Shown here piece by piece: positions 1 through 7,900 of a DNA stretch of 35,333 nucleotides. The notes under the pieces were generated by a model. It ran no database searches. It worked only from the letters and a program-made list of their open reading frames with translations, and had not been told where the DNA came from. Source of the DNA: JBDRHL01 sp043816955 (GTDB lineage: Bacteria > Planctomycetota > Phycisphaerae > Sedimentisphaerales > CAYZTY01); assembly GCA_043816955.1 (NCBI GenBank), contig JBDRHL010000092.1:1-35333 (forward strand). The letters are read 5' to 3'. A program made the position numbers and the translations under genes. Position 1 is the stretch's first letter. Every line of letters starts with the position of its first letter.

Positions 1-86
1 CGAAGAACTTCCAAATATTCCCGACAGGCCTCTTCCGATGAAAACCGCTTTTCCAATTCCATCAATGTTCGCGGGTAATCTTCCAT
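1..86 (-). CDS. IS1595-like transposase, N-terminal fragment cut by window edge
   Basis: Only the first 28 codons or so are inside the window. They begin at an ATG read leftwards from position 86 and give MEDYPRTLMELEKRF, then SSEEACREYLEVLR. This (F/Y)PRTLxE(F/L)xxxF...EEAC.EYL pattern is how many IS1595-family (ISXO2-like) transposases start, just ahead of their zinc ribbon and DDE-type catalytic domain. The rest lies outside the window, so neither the catalytic residues nor the integrity of the element can be judged. No clear ribosome site precedes the ATG. The family call comes from recalled N-terminal resemblance and is an inference. Confidence 0.6.
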   Translation of the reverse strand, partial: MEDYPRTLMELEKRFSSEEACREYLEVL

Positions 87-114
87 GATCGCAAATACTA
101 CCGATTGTATGTAC

Positions 115-135
115 TGGAGTCAAGGAGATACCCCC
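115..135 (-). repeat. Possible terminal inverted repeat of the IS1595-like element
   Basis: Read on the minus strand, this stretch begins with GGGGGTATCTCCTTGACTCC and lies about 30 bases ahead of the transposase start. That is where an IS1595-type element would have its outer end. The matching end is outside the window, so the repeat cannot be confirmed here. Confidence 0.3.
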
Positions 136-230
136 TTTTATCATATTTATGTCCTACTACATCGTAACATTTGAATTTATGGGTCAAAGCGTTTCATTTT
201 GATACGGAATTAATCTCATTAACAAACTGG

Positions 231-250
231 ATTCCCGCCTTCGCGGGAAT
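231..250. repeat. dRS3-like 20-bp hairpin repeat
   Basis: The sequence is ATTCCCGC, a 4-base CTTC loop, then GCGGGAAT: a perfect 8-bp inverted repeat. It has the ATTCCCGC-N4-GCGGGAAT form of the dRS3/REP-like repeats common in Neisseria and many environmental genomes, often followed by GACA as here. It sits 31 bases beyond the ktrA stop codon and could also stabilise or end that transcript. No second copy was seen in the window. Confidence 0.6.
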
Positions 251-281
251 GACAAAGCCCAAAATCAAACGTTATGGGGTA

Positions 282-968
282 CTACTCCTGTGGCAGTTTT
301 GCCAGGTCGCTATCGGAGCCTGCGACCAGCAGGATGTCATCATGGTAAATAACGGTATCGGGCATCGGGACATTTATAATCTGGTCTTTTCTGCTTTTTT
401 TGATTTCGCGGTTTTCCGCTCGTTTAATAGCAACCAGGTTTACGTTGTATTTCTGGCGCAACTGGAGATCCATAATGGTTTTTCCGTCGAAGCTTGGAGG
501 GGCTTTTATTCGAGCAAGGCTGTATCCCGGAGCAAAATCGATTCTGTCACTTATCTGTGGTGCGATCAGCCTGTAAGCCCATCTTTGAGCAGATTCGATT
601 TCCGGGTAGATTACCTCGTCGGCGCCAACACTTTCAAGAACCTGTCCGGAAGTAAGGCTTTGTGCGCGGGCGTAGATCTGTTTTACGCCTATATGTTTCA
701 GATTGACAACAGTGAGAACGGCGGCCTCAAATGCCTGGCCCCCCTGTCCGATTCCGACTATTGCAACATCGACCTTGTCAATGCCTTGTGCCCTGAGGGC
801 TTCTTCGTCAGTCGAATCGAGACGAACAGCGTGTGTTACCTGGTCTCTGATGGTATCAATTATTGCCCTGTCGCGATCAATGGCGATGACGTCGGCATCA
901 CTCATAGTGAGCGCTATGGCGAGTTTCTGTCCGAAGCGGCCGAGGCCTATTACAGCAAAACTTTTCAT
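282..968 (-). CDS. ktrA: KtrA/TrkA-type potassium uptake regulatory subunit
   Basis: Cytosolic gating subunit of a Ktr/Trk potassium channel-transporter. The 228 residues are the usual length for a single RCK unit. The N-terminus has the Rossmann nucleotide loop GLGRFG (residues 8-13) and an acidic residue ending the second strand (D31 in AIDRD), typical of NAD(H)/ATP-binding RCK_N domains. ADEVIYPE near residue 120 is a usual feature of these proteins. The last 80 residues or so (from about SLARIKAPP) fit the RCK_C/TrkA_C domain. The gene follows ktrB by 12 bases in the same direction and has an AAGGAA ribosome site 6 bases ahead of its ATG. The two form one operon encoding pore and gate. 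Family assignment is secure; Ktr rather than Trk naming is inferred from the small subunit size. Confidence 0.93.
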   Translation of the reverse strand: MKSFAVIGLGRFGQKLAIALTMSDADVIAIDRDRAIIDTIRDQVTHAVRLDSTDEEALRAQGIDKVDVAIVGIGQGGQAFEAAVLTVVNLKHIGVKQIYARAQSLTSGQVLESVGADEVIYPEIESAQRWAYRLIAPQISDRIDFAPGYSLARIKAPPSFDGKTIMDLQLRQKYNVNLVAIKRAENREIKKSRKDQIINVPMPDTVIYHDDILLVAGSDSDLAKLPQE

Positions 969-980
969 AAGTTTTCCTTT

Positions 981-2759
981 CTATCCAACAAGAACTGGTT
1001 CGCCGGGGTAGTTGAAGCGAACCGGTTTAAGATTGAAAGTCAGTGTCGCAAGCAGGGTCAGCGGGCCGAGCTTGCCGATTAACATTGCAGCGATGATAAG
1101 CAGTTTACCCGCATTTGTCAAAGAGGCAGTTATGCCGGAGCTGAGGCCTACGGTACCCAAGGCCGAGGCGGTCTCAAAAAATATGTCTGCCAGTTGGAAA
1201 TTGTTGGCCCGCTCGGTTATGCTCAGAGCCATGGTCAGTGTAAACAGAACCGATACGAAAAGCAGGGTAACAGTGATAGCTCTTCCGACAATAACCATTT
1301 TGATTGAACGACGGAAGATTTCGACCTCACTGCGCCTTCGTATGGCGGCATAAGCGGCCATAATGACCACAGCGAATGTAACAGTTTTGATGCCGCCCGC
1401 TGTTGAGGCAGGGGAGCCTCCGATAAACATGAGCAGGATCAGAATGAATCTGGTTTGAGGCCTGAGAGATGCTATTTTAACGGTGTTAAAGCCGGCAGTT
1501 CGGGCGGTTACGGACTGAAAGAGCGCATCAGGGACAGTCAGGCTGCTGTGACTGGGTGAGGTTGCGTATTCGAACAACATTATCATAAGCATACCGAACA
1601 GTATCAAGCTTGCGCTTGCTGCAAGTACTATTTTTGTCTGAAGCTGGATTCGAAACGGGCAGCGGTGAGCGAAGATTGTTGCCGGATTGGCACGTTTTTG
1701 CAAAAAGCATTTTAGCCTGTCAAGGACGACGGAATTGAGATTGTAAAGAACGGGGAAGCCAAGTCCCCCGAGGATGATAAGCGGACAGATGACGCCATAG
1801 AGCTGCCAGCATTTATTATAGCCTATCATACTGTCATCAAGAAGAGCAAAACCGGAGTTGCAAAAGGCGCTGATCGAATGAAAAATGCTGTAAAACCATT
1901 GATACTTTACAGAACCGCTCCAGAGGGCGGAGTTGTCCCACATGGAAAAAAGGGAAGCGGCACCAAGTGCTTCCAAGGATATCGTGGCGATGAAGATAAA
2001 TGCTATGATTTTTCCTATAGTTCCGAGCGTCTGGGCGCTGAGTAAGTCCTGCATTGCCACCGATTCGCGGACGGTCAGCGCCTGGCCGAGCAGAAGAGTA
2101 AAAACAACGCCGAAGGTAACTATACCCAGTCCTCCAAGCTGAATGAGTGTCAGGATGACTATCTGGCCGAAGAGCGAAAAATCGTTTCCGGTGCTTTTAA
2201 CTACAAGACCGGTTACACATGTGGCGCTTGTAGCGGTAAAAAGTGAGTCGACAAAACCTGTTTCGCTGTTTGCATGGGACCGCGGAAGCATAAGCAGGCC
2301 CGTACCACATACGATAAGCACAATGAAGCTGAGAATAAGAGTTCGCGTGGGGTTTTTCCCGGAGGCGGCAAGATTAACACATGTCCGGGAGACCTTTGCC
2401 ACAACTTCTATGATTAGGTAAACGGCTATCGCTATTTTTTTCAGATCGGCGGGGGTCTGGGCGTTGAACAAAGCTGAAGATCCGAAATAAATCAAAGCCA
2501 AAGCCGCAAGCAATGGGAACTCGAACCAGTTGGCGGCAAGATAATCGAGTTTTCTGCGAGAGTTAAAGAATCTGGCGGGTTTTTCGGCGATGAAAATAAA
2601 AAGGCAGAGCATCTGAACGGCGTGAAGGAGGGATGGGGCAGTAATAGGCTCTTTGAAACCAAAAAGCAGCACGAAAGAGGCAGCTACCGCTGCGCCGGTG
2701 AATGAATTGACGATGATAAGCCATCTTTCAACTGAGGCGATTTTGTATTGAATCTTCAT
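981..2759 (-). CDS. ktrB: TrkH/KtrB-family potassium transporter membrane subunit
   Basis: Pore-forming subunit that moves K+ (often with Na+) across the inner membrane and works with the KtrA gate encoded just downstream. The protein is highly hydrophobic and carries the four selectivity-filter loops of the superfamily: TSATCVTGL near residues 175-185, SAFCNSGFAL near 300, TARTAGFNTV near 420 and ALGTVGLSSG near 535, each with its glycine. At 592 residues it is longer than Bacillus KtrB (about 445). The extra length is an N-terminal extension of about 120 residues with additional membrane segments. The start has only a weak ribosome site. No obvious promoter was identified in the 99 bases between it and recG. 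Confidence 0.93.
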   Translation of the reverse strand: MKIQYKIASVERWLIIVNSFTGAAVAASFVLLFGFKEPITAPSLLHAVQMLCLFIFIAEKPARFFNSRRKLDYLAANWFEFPLLAALALIYFGSSALFNAQTPADLKKIAIAVYLIIEVVAKVSRTCVNLAASGKNPTRTLILSFIVLIVCGTGLLMLPRSHANSETGFVDSLFTATSATCVTGLVVKSTGNDFSLFGQIVILTLIQLGGLGIVTFGVVFTLLLGQALTVRESVAMQDLLSAQTLGTIGKIIAFIFIATISLEALGAASLFSMWDNSALWSGSVKYQWFYSIFHSISAFCNSGFALLDDSMIGYNKCWQLYGVICPLIILGGLGFPVLYNLNSVVLDRLKCFLQKRANPATIFAHRCPFRIQLQTKIVLAASASLILFGMLMIMLFEYATSPSHSSLTVPDALFQSVTARTAGFNTVKIASLRPQTRFILILLMFIGGSPASTAGGIKTVTFAVVIMAAYAAIRRRSEVEIFRRSIKMVIVGRAITVTLLFVSVLFTLTMALSITERANNFQLADIFFETASALGTVGLSSGITASLTNAGKLLIIAAMLIGKLGPLTLLATLTFNLKPVRFNYPGEPVLVG

Positions 2760-2858
2760 AATAGTCCGGATATTAGTTTTACCCTTTAAGCGGTCTTATT
2801 TCCAGAAAATTCCGCCCGGACAGCTAATCGCCGGTTGTCCCTGTGATATAGCCGTCAA

Positions 2859-4958
2859 TCAGGCAATGTCACCAAGTCCGAGTGTATCGCCGAATCTGCT
2901 CAGCAGTGTTTTTCGAATATTTTTATGCCCGGTGTTTTGGAGCATAGGGTCAATTTCCACAAGATTAAAGGCGTTTTTGCGGGCGAGGCAGAGCAGGTCG
3001 AAATCATCGATAATGTCTGCGATTTTGAGGTCGGGCAGTCCGTGCTGTCGTGCACTGAAAAGCTCGCCGGGTCCTCGGAGCCGCAGGTCGTTTTCGGCAA
3101 TTTCGAAGCCGTTGTTGCAGCGTGTCATGATCTGGAGTCTTTCTGCGGCGGTCTGGTTTTCAGTCTGCGCAAACAGCAGGCAGTATGACTTGCTCTGGCT
3201 TCTGGCGATTCTGCCTCTTAACTGGTGCAGTTGTGCCAGGCCGAAGAAGTCAGCTTCTTCGATGACCATGATAGTTGCGTTGGGGACATCGACGCCGACT
3301 TCGATGACGATGGTTGAGACAAGGACATCGATTTTCCCCCTGCGGAAATCATTCATAATCTTTTGCTTTTCGTCGGAGTTCATCCTGCCGTGGAGGAGGG
3401 CTACGCTGTAACCGGAGAAAACGCTTTTTGAAAGCATTCGATATTCATCGGTGGCAGCTTTTACCATGCCGTCGCCGGTGGTATCGGCGATTCGCGGGTA
3501 GACGAAATACGCCTGTTTTTTTGCTCTGAGGCGCTCCTTTATAAAATCATATGCCTTTGTGCGGTTATGAGGCTCGACGAGACGGGTGATAACAGCGCCT
3601 CTGCCGGGTGGACAGTTAGCAATAATTGAAACATCCAGATCGCCGAAGGCGGTCATTGCCAGGGTTCTGGGGATGGGCGTGGCAGTCATTACGAGGCAGT
3701 GCGGCGTTGTCTGTTTTCTCAGTTGGGCCCGCTGATGAACTCCGAATTTGTGCTGTTCGTCGATAATGGTTACGCCCAGATTGTGGAAGGAAATGTCCTG
3801 CTGCAGGAGGGCGACGGTCCCAACGACGATATCGATCCGGCCATTTTTTATCTGTTGCAGGGTTTCGGTTCTTTTTTTGCCGGTCATGCCTCCGGTAATA
3901 AGGAGCCTTCTTACACTGCTTGCTTTAAGGAACCTTTCGATGCTGAGAAAATGCTGTGAGGCAAGGATCTCGGTGGGGGCCATTATGGCTGCCTGGGTCT
4001 TGTTTGCCACGGCAAGCAGGGCGGCATAGAGAGCGACGACGGTTTTGCCTGAGCCGACATCACCCTGGAGGAGACGATTCATCGGCTGGGTTCTGGACAT
4101 GTCGGCGGTGATCTCAGCGATGACCTTGTCCTGGTCTTCGGTAAGGAGAAAGGGAAACCGCTTTCTGATTCTGGAGTCGATTTTCTCATTGCATTTCATC
4201 GGCACAGCTGAGGAGAAATTTCGTGTTTTGTATCTTCTAAGCGCCAGCGCAAGCTGCATCAGGAACAATTCATCGTATTTCAGCCTTCGTTTGGCCTTTG
4301 CCAGCTTATCCCTGTCGGGCGGCTGATGTATCCACCTGAAGGCGTCGGCACGCAGGATAAGATTATTTGTTCTGAGCATGTCTTTATCGAAAAATTCGTC
4401 TACTGCTGCGGTAAGATGATCCAGGGCAGCAGTTATGATTTTTTTTATGGCATTGCTGGGCAGGGAGCTGGTGGCAGGATAGACCGGCCCGCCCAGATTG
4501 CCCGGATCCGCAGGGCTGTTTTCGTCGAGAATAGTGAACTTTGGGTTTACAAGCTGTAGCTGGTACCTGTATCGGCTGACTTTTCCGGAGGCGATGATGG
4601 TCTGGCCCGGCTTGAGTTTTTCCCTGAGGTATCCGCCGTGGAACCAGATGAGTCTGCACACTGCGGTTTCGTCGGCAACGAGTGCTTCGAAGACGGGAGG
4701 GCGGCGATGAGTGTGAAAATCAATGCTTTCGATAAGGGCTGCAATGGTAACGTTCCGGTCAGGCTGTATTTTATCTATTTTTATCAGTGAGGGCAGAAAG
4801 ATCCAGTCCCTTGGATAATATTCCAGGAGATCAGCAGCATAGTTTATACCCAATTGCGCGAATGCTTTTGCTCTTGCAGGACCGACGCCTTTGAGAAACC
4901 GGACGGGCATGGCAGGGTCAAATTCGTTTGATGTTTTGGTGGTCTGTTTATCAGTCAT
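2859..4958 (-). CDS. recG: ATP-dependent DNA helicase RecG
   Basis: Branch-migrating helicase for stalled replication forks and recombination intermediates. The chosen start gives 699 residues, the normal RecG length. An N-terminal wedge/OB domain with a helix-hairpin-helix-like LKGVGPARAKAF lies near residue 20. The helicase core follows: Walker A GDVGSGKT near 300, DEQHKFGVHQR near 400, MTATPIPRTLAMT near 430, and the late motif QLRGRIARS, where most RecG proteins have RGRVGRG/GRS. The ATG at 4958 is preferred because GGAGAGG lies about 10 bases upstream and the start overlaps the pcm stop as ATGACTGA. A longer in-frame reading into pcm would be spurious. Co-translation with pcm is likely. 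Confidence 0.95.
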   Translation of the reverse strand: MTDKQTTKTSNEFDPAMPVRFLKGVGPARAKAFAQLGINYAADLLEYYPRDWIFLPSLIKIDKIQPDRNVTIAALIESIDFHTHRRPPVFEALVADETAVCRLIWFHGGYLREKLKPGQTIIASGKVSRYRYQLQLVNPKFTILDENSPADPGNLGGPVYPATSSLPSNAIKKIITAALDHLTAAVDEFFDKDMLRTNNLILRADAFRWIHQPPDRDKLAKAKRRLKYDELFLMQLALALRRYKTRNFSSAVPMKCNEKIDSRIRKRFPFLLTEDQDKVIAEITADMSRTQPMNRLLQGDVGSGKTVVALYAALLAVANKTQAAIMAPTEILASQHFLSIERFLKASSVRRLLITGGMTGKKRTETLQQIKNGRIDIVVGTVALLQQDISFHNLGVTIIDEQHKFGVHQRAQLRKQTTPHCLVMTATPIPRTLAMTAFGDLDVSIIANCPPGRGAVITRLVEPHNRTKAYDFIKERLRAKKQAYFVYPRIADTTGDGMVKAATDEYRMLSKSVFSGYSVALLHGRMNSDEKQKIMNDFRRGKIDVLVSTIVIEVGVDVPNATIMVIEEADFFGLAQLHQLRGRIARSQSKSYCLLFAQTENQTAAERLQIMTRCNNGFEIAENDLRLRGPGELFSARQHGLPDLKIADIIDDFDLLCLARKNAFNLVEIDPMLQNTGHKNIRKTLLSRFGDTLGLGDIA

Positions 4959-5631
4959 CCGTTGGCGACCTCTCCTCAAAGCCTTGTTCCCCGATGAGCT
5001 TGACGAATCTGCAGCCGCAGACAGCTTTTTGGGTAATCCTGTTTTCGGTTCTGGTGTAGGCCATAAGTTCCTGTGAAAACACTCCTCCAACCGGTGCAAC
5101 GAGGATGCCGTTTTTTTTGAGTTGTCGCAGGAGAACAGCAGGTTCACTGGGAACGGCGGCGGTAACAATAACGCGGTCGAAATGTCTGTGTGGCGACCAG
5201 CCTATGCTGCCGTCGCCGACGAGGAATTCGACGTTGTCCACGTTCAATGACTTCAGGGTTGTCTGTGCGATGCTTAAGAGCTGGGGCAATCTTTCGATCG
5301 TGTAGACTTTTTTTGCCAGGTATGCAAGTATCGCGGTCTGATAGCCGCTTCCCGTTCCAATTTCGAGGACTTCGCAGTTTTTGTCGAGACAAAGAAGCTC
5401 GGTCATCAGTGCGACTATGTAGGGCTGGCTGATGGTCTGGTCCATTCCTATGGGCAGAGGGCGGTCTTCGTATGCCTGATTTATGTTCGGCTGGGTTACA
5501 AAGATTTCGCGAGGGATTTGGGCCATTGCATTGAGAACTTGGAGGTCTGTAATACCCCTGCCTCTGATCTGGTATTGAACCATGCCGATTCGGGCACGGG
5601 CCAATCTGTCTTTTTCATCAGTTTCCGTCAT
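4951..5631 (-). CDS. pcm: Protein-L-isoaspartate O-methyltransferase
   Basis: Uses S-adenosylmethionine to methylate abnormal L-isoaspartyl residues so that aged proteins can be repaired. The 226-residue product (ATG at 5631) matches the family length. Visible motifs are RPLPIGMDQTISQPYIVALM near residues 60-80 (the PCMT signature before the SAM site), the SAM-binding VLEIGTGSGYQTAILA near 85-100 and VIVTAAVPSEP near 155. A longer reading frame continues upstream to 5838, but it is lysine-rich without PCMT features, and it would cover the opposite-strand promoter and start of the lipoprotein gene, so the internal ATG is chosen. Its last 8 bases overlap the recG start. Confidence 0.93.
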   Translation of the reverse strand: MTETDEKDRLARARIGMVQYQIRGRGITDLQVLNAMAQIPREIFVTQPNINQAYEDRPLPIGMDQTISQPYIVALMTELLCLDKNCEVLEIGTGSGYQTAILAYLAKKVYTIERLPQLLSIAQTTLKSLNVDNVEFLVGDGSIGWSPHRHFDRVIVTAAVPSEPAVLLRQLKKNGILVAPVGGVFSQELMAYTRTENRITQKAVCGCRFVKLIGEQGFEERSPTDD

Positions 5632-5661
5632 GTAGGTAATAATCGCTTTTTTTTGTTTTTT

Positions 5662-5690
5662 TTGCAAACTGATTTTCAGTGGATTAAAAT
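5662..5690 (+). promoter_or_regulatory. Predicted sigma-70-like promoter for the lipoprotein gene
   Basis: A TTGCAA -35 hexamer and a TAAAAT -10 hexamer are separated by exactly 17 bases. A start near 5697 would leave a leader of about 57 bases before the lipoprotein ATG. It lies between divergent genes (pcm to the left). This is a consensus match only. Confidence 0.5.
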
Positions 5691-5753
5691 ATTGGTTTGA
5701 CGGCGTATTTGAATTAAACTTGCCCGCAAGAAAAGGATTTAAGGAGGTCTGAA

Positions 5754-6422
5754 ATGAAGCTGAAAAAGGTTCTGTTTTATCTGCTGGCGGCTCTGCTGGG
5801 CGGCTGTGTGCTGTCGATTCACCCGCTTTACACGGCAAATGTGCTGGTGTTCGAGGAAAAGCTTCTCGGCGTATGGATAGGCGACGACAGCCGATGGGAA
5901 TTCAAAATCGGCAAGGATGAAAATCCTTATGCCGCTTTTGGCGGAGGAAAAAGGCAGGATGGGAAACGTTTTTACTCGCTGACGATTGATCAGGATGAGA
6001 AGCAAACAAAGAGAGGCGAGTTTGTCGCACATCTTGTAAAGCTGGACGATACCTTGTTTCTGGATCTGTTTCCCGCTGAGCCGAACCTTGCCAGTGATTT
6101 TTACAAGTTTCACCTGCTGCCTGTTCATTCGTTTATCAAGGTTGAGCAGATCGATCCGACATTGAAGATGCGGATGTCCGATTCGAGCAAATTTGAGAAG
6201 ATGCTGGCGAAAGATCCCAACATCATCGATTTTGAAGCGGCCTCGGAAAGAATTGTTCTTACTGCTGAGCCGAACGAGCTGCAGGAGTTTCTGAGAAAAC
6301 ATGCGAATAACGAGAACTTTTTCGGAGATCCCTTTGAGTTGAAAAGATTTGAGCCTGCAGAGCCGAACAAGCCTGTCGATGCCGATCCGAATGGTTCCAG
6401 CAAGGAAATCCCGGCGCAATAG
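5754..6422 (+). CDS. Putative outer-membrane or periplasmic lipoprotein, function unknown
   Basis: A 222-residue protein with a classical lipoprotein signal: two lysines, a hydrophobic stretch and the lipobox LGGC with Cys18 as the lipidated residue, followed by VLSIHPLYT. A strong ribosome site (AAGGAGG) precedes the ATG. The mature part is soluble and charged. WIGDDSRWEFKI near residues 40-50 and YSLTIDQDE near 80 suggest a small beta-sandwich, and the tail is rich in Glu, Pro and Asn with repeated (A)EPN motifs (AEPN at about residues 107-110, 166-169 and 199-204). I do not recognise a named family. It precedes bioA by 39 bases and may be co-transcribed, but no functional link is evident. 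Confidence 0.8.
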   Translation: MKLKKVLFYLLAALLGGCVLSIHPLYTANVLVFEEKLLGVWIGDDSRWEFKIGKDENPYAAFGGGKRQDGKRFYSLTIDQDEKQTKRGEFVAHLVKLDDTLFLDLFPAEPNLASDFYKFHLLPVHSFIKVEQIDPTLKMRMSDSSKFEKMLAKDPNIIDFEAASERIVLTAEPNELQEFLRKHANNENFFGDPFELKRFEPAEPNKPVDADPNGSSKEIPAQ

Positions 6423-6461
6423 ATTATTGACGGCGGGCGGCCTGGTTGATAATACGCAGCT

Positions 6462-7847
6462 ATGGATGATATGACAGAAAGATTGACACTAGCGGACAAG
6501 GCATATATCTGGCATCCGTTTACGCAGATGGCCGGGTGGCTGGCCGATGAGCAGGTGATTATTGATTCTGCTGAGGGGTTCTGCCTGATTGACACGCGGG
6601 GGCGGCGTTATATCGACGGGGTCAGCTCGCTGTGGTGCAATGTGCACGGACATTGTGTAAAGAGAATCGATGATGCCGTCCGAGAGCAGCTTGGTAAAGT
6701 TGCGCACAGTACGCTGCTTGGGCTTGGACAGACAAAATCCATCATTCTTGCTGAAAAGCTCGTTGAGATTGCGCCTAGGGGCTTGAGAAAGGTTTTTTAT
6801 TCGGACAGCGGGGCAACATCGGTTGAGATCGCGATCAAGATGGCTTATCAGTATTACAGAAATAAAGGAGTAAAAGGACGAGAGAAATTTATCGCGCTTG
6901 GCGAGTCTTACCACGGCGATACTATTGGTTCTGCTAGTGTGGGCGGGATAGAATTGTTTCATTCGATATTTCGGCCTTTACTTTTTGAGGCTTTTTTTGT
7001 GCCTAGTCCCCATCCTTACAGATTCGAGGGAAGCGCCGAACAATGTGCAAGATACAGCCTTGAGAAGATGGAAGAGATTCTGCGTGAGCATGGTTCGGAA
7101 ATTGCAGGTGTGGTTATCGAGCCTCTGACGCAGGCTGCTGCCGGCATGATCGTGCATCCCCAGGGTTTTCTAAGGCAGGTAAGAGAGCTTACGACAAAAT
7201 ACGATGTGCTTTTGGTAGCAGATGAGGTGGCCACCGGATTCGGAAGGACGGGAAAGATGTTTGCCTGCCAGAAAGAAGCGGTTGTGCCTGATATTATGTG
7301 TCTTGCCAAGGGGATAACCGGAGGGTATCTGCCTTTGGCGGCAACGCTGACAACTCAGAAGATTTTTGACGCGTTTCTGGGACAGATCAGCGAACACAAG
7401 ACATTCTATCACGGACACACTTACACAGGTAACGCCCTTGGATGTGCAGCAGCGATCGCATCGCTTGAGTTGTTTGCGGAAAACAAGGTGCTGGAGTCTC
7501 TGCCGGTGAAGATTGCGATGATTAAGGAGTATTTTGAAAAGATTAGGGAGCTTGCATTTGTTGGTGATGTTCGTCAGTGCGGAATGATGGGGGGTATTGA
7601 GATAGTGAGGGGCAAAGCGACAAAGGAGCCGTTTGCCCGTGAACATGCCGTTGGCACGAAGGTCTGTAAGGTCATGCGATCGAAAGGGGCCATGATGAGG
7701 CCTTTGGGGGATGTGATTGTTCTCATGCCGCCGATTGCCATTGATCCGGATTTACTCAGGCGGCTGCTTGATATTGTGTATGATACACTTGAAAATGACC
7801 TGGAACGAATTATTCAGGGATTAGGATTTTCCCTTGTGTCCTTTTAA
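6462..7847 (+). CDS. bioA: Adenosylmethionine-8-amino-7-oxononanoate aminotransferase
   Basis: PLP-dependent class-III aminotransferase that converts 8-amino-7-oxononanoate to 7,8-diaminononanoate with SAM as amino donor, the step before dethiobiotin in biotin synthesis. It has the BioA N-terminal signature IWHPFTQM (residues 15-22), SSLWCNVHGH near 55-65, the phosphate-binding SDSGATSVEIA near 110-120, the aspartate loop LLVADEVATGFGRTGK near 250 and the PLP lysine in CLAKGITGGYLPL (about Lys283). Length 461 is within the usual range. WHPFTQM and GGYLPLAATL separate it from BioK-, HemL- or GabT-type relatives. No other bio genes are nearby, so the pathway must be completed elsewhere. Two candidate starts lie close together (6462 and 6471). 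Confidence 0.92.
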   Translation: MDDMTERLTLADKAYIWHPFTQMAGWLADEQVIIDSAEGFCLIDTRGRRYIDGVSSLWCNVHGHCVKRIDDAVREQLGKVAHSTLLGLGQTKSIILAEKLVEIAPRGLRKVFYSDSGATSVEIAIKMAYQYYRNKGVKGREKFIALGESYHGDTIGSASVGGIELFHSIFRPLLFEAFFVPSPHPYRFEGSAEQCARYSLEKMEEILREHGSEIAGVVIEPLTQAAAGMIVHPQGFLRQVRELTTKYDVLLVADEVATGFGRTGKMFACQKEAVVPDIMCLAKGITGGYLPLAATLTTQKIFDAFLGQISEHKTFYHGHTYTGNALGCAAAIASLELFAENKVLESLPVKIAMIKEYFEKIRELAFVGDVRQCGMMGGIEIVRGKATKEPFAREHAVGTKVCKVMRSKGAMMRPLGDVIVLMPPIAIDPDLLRRLLDIVYDTLENDLERIIQGLGFSLVSF

Positions 7848-7900
7848 TATTGAATAAATTTATGCTGTCTTGCCGATATCCTGAATGTCTGTGATTCTAT

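Noticed and set aside
171..1082. 303-codon plus-strand open frame
   Set aside because: It overlaps ktrA antisense, includes the dRS3-like repeat and has no ribosome site or domain; it is a shadow.
5739..6419. 226-codon minus-strand frame antisense to the lipoprotein gene
   Set aside because: The plus strand has a strong ribosome site, a lipobox and protein-like composition; the minus frame is arginine/leucine-rich shadow.
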